A stretch of DNA of 42,769 bases from NCBI RefSeq assembly GCF_014193585.1, contig NZ_BLXY01000005.1:215001-257769 (forward strand). Reading direction: 5' to 3'. Numbering within the stretch: the first letter of the stretch is position 1; each line of letters begins with the position of its first letter. The translations under genes and the position numbers were made by a program. The notes under the pieces are model-generated. The model ran no database searches. It worked only from the letters and a program-made list of their open reading frames with translations, and was not told the origin of the DNA. Origin of the DNA: Geomonas paludis (GTDB lineage Bacteria > Desulfobacterota > Desulfuromonadia > Geobacterales > Geobacteraceae). Positions 32,232-41,166 of the stretch are shown in pieces.

Positions 32232-33530
32232 CTACCCCAGCCGCTGCACCAACGCGTCGTAGATCCCGTACGGTGTCGACTCGACCACCTGGACCTCCGC
32301 CCCCAGTTGCCGCTCCACGTCGTCCAGGGTCAGGTCGTCCAGGAAGACCCCTTCCCCCTCCTTCAGCATCACGTCGGGCACGAGCACCACTTCTCCCAGT
32401 TCCATCCCCTGCAGGGCCGCCACGATGTCGGCACCGCACACGAGACCGGTGACGGTGACCGTGGGGCCGAAGAGCCTGTTGCGCACCGCCACCGGCTGCA
32501 CGGACACCCCGGTCGCACCGGACAGCTGTTTCAGGAAGTCGGAGAGATAACGGTACGGGGATTCGCCGGTGACCACCGTCAGTTTCGCCGGTTTCAGGGC
32601 CTCGGCCTCCTCAAGCACCTGTTCCGCCTCGGAGAGAAACAGCGGGATCATCCCGACGCCGTTCTCCAACTGCGGCAGGTCGCCGTAGTTGTCCAGTTCG
32701 GGGAACGGCACGTCCCCCTTGATGTAGAATTCGTCGGCGAGAAACAGGAAGGGAGCACCCAGGCGCTCTTCCAGAAGCCGGGACTCGGGATACCACCTGC
32801 CGATGAAGTCGGCGGCGAACTCCTTGGTGACCGGGGCCAGCGCCGGCAGGTTCTGCCTGTGTTCGGTCAACCCCACCGGCACCACCGCCAACGATGCCAC
32901 CCAGGGGTAGAGGGAGGCCAGGTCTGCCACCGTGCGTGCGAAGGCGTCCCCGTCGTTCCAGCCGGGGCAGAGCACGACCTGGGTGTGCATGGTGATGCGC
33001 GCCTCGGCCAACTCCCGCATCACGTCCAGGATGGGGAGTACGCCGTTTTTGCCCAGGAGCTTCTCGCGCAGCACGGCGTCGGTCGCGTGCACGGAGATGT
33101 AGAGCGGTGAAAGCCGCTGGTCCTTGATGCGGTCCAATTCGGCGCGACCGATGTTGGCCATGGTCACGTAGTTGCCGTAGAGAAAGGAGAGCCTGTAGTC
33201 TTCGTCCTTCACGTAAAGGGGCCCACGCAGCCCGCGCGGCAACTGGTGCACGAAGCAGAAGACGCAGTTGTTGCCGCAGCGCGCCGGCGCCGGTGCCTGG
33301 AAGGAAATGCCCAGGGGTTCCCCCTCTTCGCGCTCCACCTCCAGTCCCCAGAGCTCGCCGTCGGCCTTTTCGACCTCCAGTTCCAGTTCGTCATCGGCTG
33401 CAAAATAGTTGTAATCAATAACGTCCCGCAACGGGTGCCCGTTCACCGACAGCAGCCGATCCCCCGGCTCCAGTTCCAGTTCCTCGGCTATGCTTCCCGG
33501 CGACACTTTATCGATAGTCAGTCCAGACAT
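32232..33530 (-). CDS. DUF512 protein: PDZ-like and radical-SAM-type iron-sulfur protein
   Basis: A 432-aa protein. Seen: a PDZ-like N-terminus (residues 1-60, VSPGSIAEELELEPGDRLLSVNGHPLRDV), a cysteine cluster CGNNCVFCFVHQLPRGLRGPLYVKDEDYRLSFLYGNY near residue 85 that matches the radical-SAM CxxxCxxC pattern, and a C-terminal DUF512 block. Family members bind a 4Fe-4S cluster; the substrate is not known to me. ATG at 33530 follows GGAGG. It has its own candidate promoter, placed just after the hfq terminator, and is convergent with the DRTGG gene. Confidence 0.88.
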   Translation of the reverse strand: MSGLTIDKVSPGSIAEELELEPGDRLLSVNGHPLRDVIDYNYFAADDELELEVEKADGELWGLEVEREEGEPLGISFQAPAPARCGNNCVFCFVHQLPRGLRGPLYVKDEDYRLSFLYGNYVTMANIGRAELDRIKDQRLSPLYISVHATDAVLREKLLGKNGVLPILDVMRELAEARITMHTQVVLCPGWNDGDAFARTVADLASLYPWVASLAVVPVGLTEHRQNLPALAPVTKEFAADFIGRWYPESRLLEERLGAPFLFLADEFYIKGDVPFPELDNYGDLPQLENGVGMIPLFLSEAEQVLEEAEALKPAKLTVVTGESPYRYLSDFLKQLSGATGVSVQPVAVRNRLFGPTVTVTGLVCGADIVAALQGMELGEVVLVPDVMLKEGEGVFLDDLTLDDVERQLGAEVQVVESTPYGIYDALVQRLG

Positions 33531-33647
33531 GAAATCCCTCCCGGTGCGCGCCCCGCGGCCGAAGTGGAGATTTTCCGGCTGCGGGAACAGCAGACGCGGG
33601 AAGACCCGCGAGGCAGCTGGCGTGAGAGCGGCGGCGCGCAGACTTTA

Positions 33648-33677
33648 ATGATAGGTGGAGAAGGAGGAATTTGGCAA
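33648..33677 (-). promoter_or_regulatory. Candidate sigma-70 promoter of the DUF512 gene
   Basis: Minus strand TTGCCA (33677-33672), 18-nt spacer, TATCAT (33653-33648), 5/6 in both boxes. The leader would be about 110 nt. Confidence 0.5.
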
Positions 33678-33682
33678 CAGAT

Positions 33683-33712
33683 AAAAAACGAGCCGGCCCT
33701 TTTGAGCCGGCT
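33683..33712 (-). terminator. Rho-independent terminator of the mutL-miaA-hfq unit
   Basis: Minus strand AGCCGGC, 8-nt loop, GCCGGCT, CG, then six T, about 85 nt after the hfq stop. Confidence 0.85.
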
Positions 33713-33797
33713 GGGAGGAGTTACTGTCGTGACGGCGTAGGTGCCGTCCGGGTCGCGACGGCCGACCCGGAGCCCTGCTACTGCACAGGCGGTGAAG

Positions 33798-34022
33798 CTA
33801 CTGGTGCAGTCGGAACACGCCATCCACCGAGGTGATGCTGCAGATCGCGTGCTTATAGATGAGGATATCGCCGTGAACTTCCATGAGCACAGAGAAGTTA
33901 TCGAACGATTTGATATGCCCTTCCAGTTTTTCACCGGACATGAGCTGCACCAAGACCTTTACACGCTCCTTGCGAGACTGGTTGAGGTACTGGTCCTGGA
34001 TGTTAAAAGGCGTTTTAGGCAT
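33798..34022 (-). CDS. hfq: RNA chaperone Hfq
   Basis: A 74-aa Sm-like protein that forms hexamers and pairs small RNAs with mRNAs. Seen: N-terminal NIQDQYLNQSRKERVKVLVQLMSGEKLEGHIKSFDNFSVLME (Sm1) and LIYKHAICSITS (Sm2, with the YKHA motif). It ends soon after the Sm2 fold, so the long disordered C-terminal tail of E. coli Hfq is missing. AAAGGAG lies upstream of ATG 34022. It follows miaA by 12 nt, the classical order mutL-miaA-hfq. Confidence 0.98.
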   Translation of the reverse strand: MPKTPFNIQDQYLNQSRKERVKVLVQLMSGEKLEGHIKSFDNFSVLMEVHGDILIYKHAICSITSVDGVFRLHQ

Positions 34023-34034
34023 GATTCCGCTCCT

Positions 34035-34949
34035 TTACCCAAAAAATTCAATCACATGACCAAGGATACTAGCAAATGCTGCGGGATATTCAAGCCAATA
34101 AATATCATTTTCCCTGCCAAACCATGTCATCTGTCGCTTGGCATAGCGACGGCTGTCCCGCTTGATGAGCGTAACTGCCTCATCCAGCGTCATTTCACCA
34201 GCCAGATATGCAGTCATCTCCTTGTATCCGATGGAGCGCATTGACTTCAATTCGCGGCTGTAGCCTTGGGCCAGAAGTTGCCGCACCTCTTCCACCAGCC
34301 CCAGTTCCAGCATCCTGTCCACCCTTGCCTCCAGGCGACGGTAGAGTTCGGCCCGCTCCACGGTGATCGCCATCTTGAAGGCACGGTAGTGGTCGCCCGA
34401 GAAACCATGCTCGGCGCGGAAGGCGGAGATGGGACGGCCGGTCTGGGTGTAGACCTCGAGAGCGCGCACCAGGCGCACGCGGTCGTTAGGGTGCAACCTT
34501 GCCGCCGTCTCGGGGTCGACCTCGGCCAGACGCCGCAGCAGCTCCTCTCCCGGTACAGCGTCGAACTGGCGGCGCAGTTCCGGATCGCCGGTGGGGGAAT
34601 CGAGCAACCCTTCCAACAGGGCGCGCAGGTACAGCCCGGTCCCCCCGACCACGATCGCCTTTTTCCCGCGGCGGTGGATGTCGTCGATGGCGGCAGACGC
34701 CTCACGCCTGAAGTCCGAGGCGGTGAAGTCCTGGTCCGGCGACACGATATCGATCAGGTGGTGCGGCACGCGTGCCAACTCTTGCGGTGAAGGTTTGGCG
34801 GTGCCGATGTCGAGGCCGCGATAGATCTGCATGGAGTCCGCGTTCACGATTTCTCCATCGATCTCTTCTGCCAACCTCAAGGCGAGATCACTCTTGCCGG
34901 ACCCGGTTGGTCCCCCCACCACCAGCAGCTTTATCTTCTCTTGCGTCAT
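34035..34949 (-). CDS. miaA: tRNA dimethylallyltransferase
   Basis: A 304-aa enzyme that adds an isopentenyl group to A37 of tRNAs reading codons starting with U. Seen: Walker A VVGGPTGSGKSDLAL (about residues 10-24), the substrate-site motif NADSMQIYRGLDIGTAKPS, DPETAARLHPNDRVRLVRALEVYTQTGRP and the C-terminal RRYAKRQMTWFGRE that grips the tRNA. Length is typical. ATG at 34949 is used; it lies 48 nt after mutL. Part of the mutL-miaA-hfq unit. Confidence 0.98.
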   Translation of the reverse strand: MTQEKIKLLVVGGPTGSGKSDLALRLAEEIDGEIVNADSMQIYRGLDIGTAKPSPQELARVPHHLIDIVSPDQDFTASDFRREASAAIDDIHRRGKKAIVVGGTGLYLRALLEGLLDSPTGDPELRRQFDAVPGEELLRRLAEVDPETAARLHPNDRVRLVRALEVYTQTGRPISAFRAEHGFSGDHYRAFKMAITVERAELYRRLEARVDRMLELGLVEEVRQLLAQGYSRELKSMRSIGYKEMTAYLAGEMTLDEAVTLIKRDSRRYAKRQMTWFGRENDIYWLEYPAAFASILGHVIEFFG

Positions 34950-34997
34950 GTTCTCTCATCTACTGCGGCAGCACCACTCGGGTTGCCGTACCGGGGT

Positions 34998-37004
34998 CTA
35001 CACCCGCTTGAACATCTTCTCCACGTCGGTCAGCGTCAGCGTCTGCATCACCGGTCTGCCGTGCGGGCAGTTGCTGGAGAAATCCGTCTCGTCCATCTGC
35101 CTGAACAGCGCCGAGATCTCCTGGGCCGTCAGCGTCCGCCGGCCGCGCACGACGCTGTGGCAGGCGATGCGCGCCAGGAGATCCTCCTGGATGTCGGTGA
35201 AGGTCCGGCTGCGGCTCAAACTGGAGAGCTCCTCCAGGATATCGCGGATGGTGCGCAGGTAGTCCGTGCCGGCCAGGAGCTGCGGCACGCCGTTCAGAAG
35301 CCAGGTGTTGCCTCCGAACTCCTCGAAGGCGAAGCCCAGTCGGCGCAGCTCCTCAAGGTTCTCCCTGAGCACCGCCGACTCCCGGAAGGAGAGTTCCAGG
35401 GTTTCCGGGAAGAGCAGCCCCTGACTGTCCACCTCTTTGCCTGCGAATTCCGCCTTCAGCTTTTCGAAAGCCACCCGCTCATGCGCCGCATGCTGGTCGA
35501 TCAGCACCAGATCGGTACCACGTTGGCACAGGATGTAGGAGGCGTTGAACTGGCCGATCACCGCCAGCGACGAGAAGTAGCCCGGCGTCTCGCTCTCCTG
35601 CCGGGGGGCTTGCGCAGGTTCTGCGCTGCGAGGTTGGGCGGCAGGCTCTTCGCCGAGGGACAGGGAAGCGGGCTCCCCGGTCTTCGGCGCCGGTGCTTCG
35701 AAGTGGTAGTGCGGGCGCAGTGCCGGCTGAGGCTTGGGCTGATACCCCACCAGCAGTTCCCGGATCTCGGCCACCTTCGCCTCGCTGACCGAGGGCACCG
35801 GGGGCTCTGCGGTGAGCACCGGATCCTGCGCCGTTTTGACTGCTGCGACAGGAGGCGCCCCGGCCACCTGAGGCGGTGCGACCTTTGAGGTACCAGCCTG
35901 AACGGAGGCGGGGCGCCCGGACGTGCTGGCGGCGCCACCGACTGCTCCGTTTTGCCCCGTGCCCGAGGCGGTCGAAGCAGGTGGAATCGGTACGGCTGCA
36001 CGCTTCAGCCAGGGGGTCTGCTTCAGCACGCTTTCCACCGCGTACTGGATCGCGTCGTGCACCCTCCCCTGTTCGCGGAACCTCACCTCGTGCTTGGTCG
36101 GATGGACGTTCACATCGACTTCCCCCGGGGCTATGTCGATGAAGACGGCGACGACGGGGTAGCGGCCGCGCTCCAGGAAGTTGCGGTACGCCTGGAGGAT
36201 GGCGTGCTGTACCACCTTGTCCCTGATGAAGCGGCCGTTTATGTAGGTGTAGAGGTGGCTGCCGGCGCTGCGGCTGCACTCCGGCGCCGCGACCAGGCCG
36301 GTCACCCGCACGCCGCCCGGCTCTTCATGGCAAACCGGGTAGAGAAAAGAAGCGATGGAGCGCCCCAGCAGGGTCGCCACCCGTTCCTTCAGGTCGGCGT
36401 CCAGGGCGCGGAACACGGTCTTCCCCTCATTTTTATAGGTGAAGCGGACATCCGGACGGGAGATAGCCAGCCGCGTCAGCAGCTCGCCCACGTGTCCCCC
36501 TTCGGTCTCCGCACTCTTCATGAACTTGAGCCGAGCCGGGGTATTGAAGAAGAGGTTGCGCACCGCGATGACCGTCCCGGGCGCCATGCCGCACTCCTTG
36601 ACCTCCTTGATGCGCCCCCCCTCCACGTAGATCTCGGTCCCCTCCAGGCTGTCGCTGGTGCGGGTGGAGATAGTAAGGCGGGAGACCGAGGCCACCGACG
36701 GCAGCGCCTCGCCGCGGAACCCCAGGGTGGACAGGGCGAACAGGTCCTCGTCACTGGCGATCTTGCTGGTGGCATGGCGCTCGAGCGCCAAAAGTGCGTC
36801 CTCACGCGACATCCCGCTGCCGGAATCGGTGACCTTTATCAGCCGCCTGCCGCCGGACTCGATCTCGACCACGACCTCTTTTGAGCCCGCATCCAGTGCA
36901 TTCTCCACCAGTTCCTTGGCCACTGAGGCGGGACGTTCCACCACCTCGCCGGCCGCGATCTTGTTGGTCAGGTTCTCGGGAAGTATTCGTATCTTGGTTG
37001 CCAA
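34998..37004 (-). CDS. mutL: DNA mismatch repair protein MutL with endonuclease motif
   Basis: A 668-aa mismatch-repair ATPase. Seen: N-terminal GHKL ATPase motifs NKIAAGEVVERPASVAKELVENALDAGS and GFRGEALPS, a Pro/Ala-rich linker (about residues 340-480), and a C-terminal domain with DQHAAHERVAFE, which fits the DQHA(x)2E(x)4E nicking motif (from D503), plus ACHSVVRG and CPHGRP. This suggests a nicking MutL, as in organisms without MutH. The open frame extends 31 codons upstream, but TTG at 37004 gives the conserved start ATKIRILPENL and has GAGG 6 nt before it. First gene of the mutL-miaA-hfq unit. Confidence 0.97.
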   Translation of the reverse strand: MATKIRILPENLTNKIAAGEVVERPASVAKELVENALDAGSKEVVVEIESGGRRLIKVTDSGSGMSREDALLALERHATSKIASDEDLFALSTLGFRGEALPSVASVSRLTISTRTSDSLEGTEIYVEGGRIKEVKECGMAPGTVIAVRNLFFNTPARLKFMKSAETEGGHVGELLTRLAISRPDVRFTYKNEGKTVFRALDADLKERVATLLGRSIASFLYPVCHEEPGGVRVTGLVAAPECSRSAGSHLYTYINGRFIRDKVVQHAILQAYRNFLERGRYPVVAVFIDIAPGEVDVNVHPTKHEVRFREQGRVHDAIQYAVESVLKQTPWLKRAAVPIPPASTASGTGQNGAVGGAASTSGRPASVQAGTSKVAPPQVAGAPPVAAVKTAQDPVLTAEPPVPSVSEAKVAEIRELLVGYQPKPQPALRPHYHFEAPAPKTGEPASLSLGEEPAAQPRSAEPAQAPRQESETPGYFSSLAVIGQFNASYILCQRGTDLVLIDQHAAHERVAFEKLKAEFAGKEVDSQGLLFPETLELSFRESAVLRENLEELRRLGFAFEEFGGNTWLLNGVPQLLAGTDYLRTIRDILEELSSLSRSRTFTDIQEDLLARIACHSVVRGRRTLTAQEISALFRQMDETDFSSNCPHGRPVMQTLTLTDVEKMFKRV

Positions 37005-37118
37005 TGTCGACCTCACGCTGCGGTAATCGAAGTCAGCAAGATACCTTAAGGGGTGACACTTTGTAAATCCAAGATTGACGGTGGCTGTCACTGCCACATC
37101 CCTTCGCCCACGGCTTAA

Positions 37119-37146
37119 TTGCAGGAGCGGGAAACGATGCTATAAC
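37119..37146 (+). promoter_or_regulatory. Candidate sigma-70 promoter of the D,D-carboxypeptidase gene
   Basis: TTGCAG (37119-37124), 16-nt spacer, TATAAC (37141-37146). The -10 ends 7 nt before ATG 37154, predicting a leaderless transcript. By-eye call. Confidence 0.5.
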
Positions 37147-37153
37147 ATGCTGC

Positions 37154-38059
37154 ATGAAAATTTTCTCATTTCCCCAAATCTACTTAGTGCTCGCCGCAAT
37201 CGGCTCCTGCCTTATCCTTCCCCAATCAGCCGCGGCCCGCTCCTACCACCCCGCGCCGAGCTACCTCGTTAAGGTCAACGGGCAGGTATTGCGCCAGCAA
37301 AATGCCGGAATCCGCCGGGCTCCGGCCAGCCTCACCAAGATGATGACAGCGCTGGTAGTCATGGAACGTTGCGGCCTGGACGAGGTAGTCGTGGTCAGTC
37401 GCGGCGCGGCGCGCGAAACCGGCAGCAGAATCGGGCTGCGGCGCGGAGAGAAGTTCCGGGTGCGCGACCTGCTGGCGGCAACCTTGATGGCATCCGCCAA
37501 CGACGCCTGCCGGGCCCTCGCCGATCACGCCTGTGGCAATCAAGGGGATTTCGTGGTACAGATGAACGCGCGCGCACGGGCACTTGGGCTTGACAACACC
37601 CATTTCGCCAACGCCTGCGGCCATGACAGCAGGGGCCTCTACTCCAATGCGCGTGACTTGGCGCGTCTGGCCGAGAGGGCGATGCAACTGCCGCAGTTCG
37701 CGAAGATCGTGGCGAGGCATGACATGCGCATCACCACGCTCGACGGCAGGCGCAGTTATTACCTGAGGAACAAAAACAGGCTGATCGGAAGGTACCCCGG
37801 GGCCATTGGAGTGAAAACGGGCACCACGCCCAACGCAGGGCAATGCCTCGTTGCCGTGGCAGAACGGGAGGACACAAGGGTCCTTCTGGTAATCATGCAC
37901 TCCAGGAACAGGTGGGCGGCGGCACCGGCCCTGCTCGATGCCGCCTTCGCGGCCTCGGCTCCGCGCCATGCCTCGAAACGAATTCCTGAATCAACAACAC
38001 CAGCAAGGAGAGAAGATGAAGCATCACCGGAAGGAATTGTGGTTCCAGATCAAGAGTAG
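37154..38059 (+). CDS. D-alanyl-D-alanine carboxypeptidase (S11 family, DacA-like)
   Basis: A 301-aa exported penicillin-binding protein that trims the terminal D-Ala of peptidoglycan. Seen: a signal peptide (residues 1-28), the three serine-enzyme motifs S59-LT-K62 (APASLTKM), S114-A-N116 (MASANDA) and K221-T-G223 (GVKTGTT). It lacks the C-terminal beta domain and amphipathic anchor of the longer DacA/DacC; instead it ends in a short basic, proline-rich tail. No Shine-Dalgarno precedes the ATG, and a -10 box sits 7 nt upstream. The last 44 nt overlap yjbQ in another frame. Confidence 0.92.
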   Translation: MKIFSFPQIYLVLAAIGSCLILPQSAAARSYHPAPSYLVKVNGQVLRQQNAGIRRAPASLTKMMTALVVMERCGLDEVVVVSRGAARETGSRIGLRRGEKFRVRDLLAATLMASANDACRALADHACGNQGDFVVQMNARARALGLDNTHFANACGHDSRGLYSNARDLARLAERAMQLPQFAKIVARHDMRITTLDGRRSYYLRNKNRLIGRYPGAIGVKTGTTPNAGQCLVAVAEREDTRVLLVIMHSRNRWAAAPALLDAAFAASAPRHASKRIPESTTPARREDEASPEGIVVPDQE

Positions 38060-38432
38060 ACGCGGATTTGTCAACATCACCCGCGACCTCCAGGCGGCCC
38101 TGGACGAAAGCGGTATTCGCGAGGGACTCCTGCTGTGTAACGCCATGCACATCACCGCCAGTGTCTTCATAAACGATGACGAATCCGGCCTGCACCAGGA
38201 CTTCGAAGAATGGCTGGAAGGGCTGGCGCCGGAGAAGCCGCATAGCCGATACCGCCACAACCACGGAGAGGACAACGGCGACGCGCACCTGAAGAGAACC
38301 ATCATGGGACGCGAGGTCGTCGTCGCGATCACCGGCGGAAAACTGGATCTCGGGCCATGGGAGCAGGTCTTTTACGGGGAGTTCGACGGTCTGCGCAGGA
38401 AGCGGGTCCTGGTAAAGATCATAGGCGAGTAG
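38016..38432 (+). CDS. yjbQ: YjbQ (UPF0047) family protein
   Basis: A 138-aa protein of the YjbQ family, which databases name secondary thiamine-phosphate synthase; its natural role remains uncertain. Seen: [96 protein letters not shown] and [11 protein letters not shown], covering the whole family fold. ATG at 38016 follows AAGGAG and is preferred over an upstream in-frame ATG lying deeper inside the carboxypeptidase gene. The start overlaps that gene by 44 nt. Convergent with the PP2C phosphatase gene 19 nt away. Confidence 0.93.
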   Translation: MKHHRKELWFQIKSRRGFVNITRDLQAALDESGIREGLLLCNAMHITASVFINDDESGLHQDFEEWLEGLAPEKPHSRYRHNHGEDNGDAHLKRTIMGREVVVAITGGKLDLGPWEQVFYGEFDGLRRKRVLVKIIGE

Positions 38433-38451
38433 TGCGTGGTGTGCCGGGCAC

Positions 38452-40005
38452 TCACACCCCCCGCAGCACCAGGACAGTGATGTCGTCGGGCTGCGGGTCT
38501 GGCTTCCCGGTAAGAGCTATCAGGGCATCAGCCATATCCTGCGCGTTCTTCTTCCCTGCCAGTTGCCTGGCCAGCGCCTCGTGGGTCAGTTCCAGTTCCG
38601 GTTTCGCATCGACCAGGCCATCACTGTACAGAACCATCACATCACCCTTCGCAAGGCGCACAGTTCCCTCCTGGTACACTTCATCCCCCTGCACCCCCAA
38701 GGGAAGCCCGCGTGGGTTCAGGGTTTCCACTGACCCGCTGTGACGCCTGACGAAGACATAGCCATGACCACAGTCGACGAATGAGACGGTCCGGGTTGTG
38801 GAATCCAGTTGGGCATGGAAGAGCGTCACGAAGCTTTCAGAGTTCTCGAGATCCTCGTTGAGGGCCTTTTCGGCCAGATGCACCGCCTGCGCCGGCTGGT
38901 TGTAGAGGGTGACCGCATGCAGGGCGGCCCTGACCGTGGCCATCAACATGGCAGCAGCCATCCCCTTCCCCATGACGTCACCGAGAGTCAGGTTGATGAG
39001 CGTCGGCGACACCTGTTGCCAGTCGTAGAAGTCCCCGCCGACCTGTTTCGCGGGGAGGCAGCGGGCGGCTACGTCGAACCCGGCAATTTGCGGGTATACC
39101 CGTGGCAGCAGCTTCGCCTGGATCTCGGCAGCGTAGACCAGTTCAAGCTGCAACTGCATGCGACGCAGCTCGCTTTCCCTGAGGTCCGCCTCCGCTTTTT
39201 TCCGCTCGCTGATGTCCCTGAAGATGGAGATGTTGCCGGTCACGTTGCCAAAACGATCCAGGCGCTTCATTGCGTAAAGCTCGCCGATGAACACTTCGCC
39301 GCTTTTCCTGCGGAAATGCAGTTCCACCAGCTTTCCCTTCACCCGCGCTTTTACGTCGAAGACTTCCTTGCCGGTACGGTCATAATCCTCGGCGTTGGCG
39401 TAGAGAATTCCGCTGCTCATGCCTATGACCTCTGCGGAGTCATAACCGAAGATGTCATGCAGAGCGGGCTGGTTCACGTGCAATATGGTCCGGTTATGGT
39501 CTGCAACCACGATCACGTCGCGGATACTGTTGAAGAGGTTGCGGTAGTCTTCGGCCCGCTTCTCGATCTCTGCGTGAGCGACCTCGAGGTCCCGCTCGGT
39601 TTGGCGTTGCTTGGCCCGCTCCTGCGCCTCCGTGAGCGCGCGCTGCACCGCCGGTACCAGCCTGGACAGGCGACTCTTGAGGACGTAATCCGTGGCGCCG
39701 CTTTTGAGCGACTCGATGGCTGCTTCTTCGCCCAGTTTCCCGGAAACAAAGACAAAGGGGAGATCGGGCAGTTTCTGGCGCACCATTGCCAGTGCGGTCA
39801 TGCCGTCGAAAGCAGGCAGAGCAAAATCAGCCAGGATGAGATCCATGCCGCCGCGCTCCAGGGCGACACTGAACTCGTCCCGTCTCGACACTACCTCGAC
39901 CTCGCAATCAAGCCCTTCAGAGGTGAGTGTCAGTAGAACCAGTTCCGCATCCATGGGATCATCTTCCAGGTGCAGTATGCGCAGACGCTCCTGTTTCATT
40001 GGCAT
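38452..40005 (-). CDS. REC-PAS-PP2C signalling phosphatase (RsbU/SpoIIE type)
   Basis: A 517-aa cytoplasmic signalling protein. Order: receiver domain (about residues 8-125, acceptor D60 in LILADFALP), coiled-coil linker, PAS domain (about 152-262, FNSIRDVIVVADHNRTILHVNQPA), then a PP2C-type Ser/Thr phosphatase (about 310-517) with AKQVGGDFYDW, LTLGDVMGKGMAAAMLM, FVDCGHGYVF, VLYSDGLVDA and DDITVLVLRG. Such proteins dephosphorylate anti-sigma-factor antagonists in partner-switching. No STAS or anti-sigma gene is in the window. ATG 40005 lies 6 nt after the stop of the response-regulator gene, so the two are co-transcribed. Confidence 0.94.
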   Translation of the reverse strand: MPMKQERLRILHLEDDPMDAELVLLTLTSEGLDCEVEVVSRRDEFSVALERGGMDLILADFALPAFDGMTALAMVRQKLPDLPFVFVSGKLGEEAAIESLKSGATDYVLKSRLSRLVPAVQRALTEAQERAKQRQTERDLEVAHAEIEKRAEDYRNLFNSIRDVIVVADHNRTILHVNQPALHDIFGYDSAEVIGMSSGILYANAEDYDRTGKEVFDVKARVKGKLVELHFRRKSGEVFIGELYAMKRLDRFGNVTGNISIFRDISERKKAEADLRESELRRMQLQLELVYAAEIQAKLLPRVYPQIAGFDVAARCLPAKQVGGDFYDWQQVSPTLINLTLGDVMGKGMAAAMLMATVRAALHAVTLYNQPAQAVHLAEKALNEDLENSESFVTLFHAQLDSTTRTVSFVDCGHGYVFVRRHSGSVETLNPRGLPLGVQGDEVYQEGTVRLAKGDVMVLYSDGLVDAKPELELTHEALARQLAGKKNAQDMADALIALTGKPDPQPDDITVLVLRGV

Positions 40006-40011
40006 TGACTA

Positions 40012-40461
40012 TCACCCTTTCTGAGATGACGGTGGCGGCTCATTGATGATGGCCCAGAAGGCACCGAGTTCCTTGACGGCGGTGATGAACTCCGAAAAAT
40101 TGACCGGTTTCACTACGTAAGCGTTGACCCCGAGGCGGTAGCTGTCAACAACGTCCCTTTCCTCTCGCGACGAGGTCAGCACCACCACCGGGATGAACTT
40201 GAGTTTCTCGTCACCTTTAAGGGTGCTGAGCACCTCGAGGCCGTCCACTTTCGGCAGTTTCAGATCCAACAGGATGACCGCCAGGTTCGGCGGCGGTTCT
40301 CCTGCGAATTTGCCGCGACGATAAAGGTAATCCAGCGCTTCGGCCCCGTCCCTGACCAGGTCTACCCCGTTGACCAGGTTATGCTCTGCCAGCGCCTCCA
40401 GGGTGAGTTCAGCATCGTTGGCGTTATCCTCAACCAACAGTATCCGCTTTAGCTTTAACAT
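40012..40461 (-). CDS. Single-domain response regulator (Rcp1-like)
   Basis: A 149-aa stand-alone receiver domain. Seen: acidic pocket E11-D12, phosphoacceptor D66 in [46 protein letters not shown] with the conserved Thr/Ser and Lys. The insertion between beta-2 and beta-3 ([17 protein letters not shown]) is typical of the Rcp1 group, which pairs with phytochrome-like or hybrid kinases. No output domain. It is first in a two-gene unit with the REC-PAS-PP2C gene and probably passes phosphate in the same pathway. No kinase gene is in the window. Confidence 0.94.
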   Translation of the reverse strand: MLKLKRILLVEDNANDAELTLEALAEHNLVNGVDLVRDGAEALDYLYRRGKFAGEPPPNLAVILLDLKLPKVDGLEVLSTLKGDEKLKFIPVVVLTSSREERDVVDSYRLGVNAYVVKPVNFSEFITAVKELGAFWAIINEPPPSSQKG

Positions 40462-40789
40462 CCCTGTATCTCCTTTGCCCCCACCCCATACCAGAGAAAG
40501 ACCTTAAAGAGCAGCGTCAGACACACAGATTTTACCACGTCTTTATACCGATACACCAATAGGCTGCAACGCCAGAGGAGCTGCGCAATCGCTGCAGCAC
40601 ACATCTCGAAAAGGCAGGAACTTTTTTTCGATCCCTCGCAAGTCTTAGTAAATTATGATCAGATACGCCCGCTCAGGAACCAGGAAGTTCGCCAGTGCTG
40701 AAGCTTTAATTGGCACTGCTATGAGCGAATCGATCTTTTTCTGCTATATCTTAATGTAGGGTTCTACACCAGCAGATAAAGGAGAAGCA
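40462..40789. other. 328-bp intergenic stretch between divergent units
   Basis: No supported gene or RNA. It must contain the promoters of the response-regulator unit (minus) and the cytochrome gene (plus). TTGGCACTGCTATGAGC near 40713 looks like a sigma-54 site but the -12 element is one base out of register. A TATAAAG stretch near 40555 on the minus strand may serve the response-regulator unit. It is notably AT-rich compared with its neighbours. Confidence 0.4.
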
Positions 40790-41119
40790 ATGAGAGATAA
40801 AATTGTTGTGGCACTTGCATTGACCGCTCTTTCCATCACCTCAGTCTACGCCGGCCAGGAAGGGCCTAAGTCCGCGCCTGCATCAGGAAAGAACCTTGGC
40901 AGCGTCACAGGGGGCACCTTCAAGGAAGCCCACCTCGTAATTGACAAGAAGTGCGTATCATGCCACACCGCCGAACGCATTGAGAACGCCATCGCCGCCG
41001 GCAAGGACATGCAGAAGATCCAGCACCGCATGGAACTCAGGGGAGTAAGACTTACTGCGGATGAGCAGTCGGTGCTTGGCATCTTCTACAAGGAGAGTCC
41101 GTTGAAGCCCAAGAAGTAA
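40790..41119 (+). CDS. Small periplasmic monohaem c-type cytochrome
   Basis: A 109-aa exported protein. Seen: a signal peptide (residues 1-21, ending SVYAG), one haem-binding motif CVSCH (C55, C58, H59) and a possible distal ligand M81 in HRMELRG. It should carry electrons in the periplasm, consistent with a respiratory, cytochrome-rich bacterium. GGAG precedes the ATG by 5 nt. No partner gene adjoins it; downstream lies the convergent L,D-transpeptidase gene. Exact redox partner unknown. Confidence 0.88.
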   Translation: MRDKIVVALALTALSITSVYAGQEGPKSAPASGKNLGSVTGGTFKEAHLVIDKKCVSCHTAERIENAIAAGKDMQKIQHRMELRGVRLTADEQSVLGIFYKESPLKPKK

Positions 41120-41141
41120 GTAGACGGTCAGAAACTGATCC

Positions 41142-41166
41142 GGGGGGGGCTTGCCCCCCTTATTTT
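41142..41166 (+). terminator. Terminator of the cytochrome gene, overlapping the L,D-transpeptidase stop
   Basis: GGGGGGC, 2-nt centre, GCCCCCC, then TTATTTT. The T-run contains the stop codon of the convergent gene on the other strand. Confidence 0.75.

Noticed and set aside
40713..40729. Sigma-54 promoter before the cytochrome gene
   Set aside because: TGGCAC is good, but the GC of the -12 element is one base too far away and TTGC is not matched.
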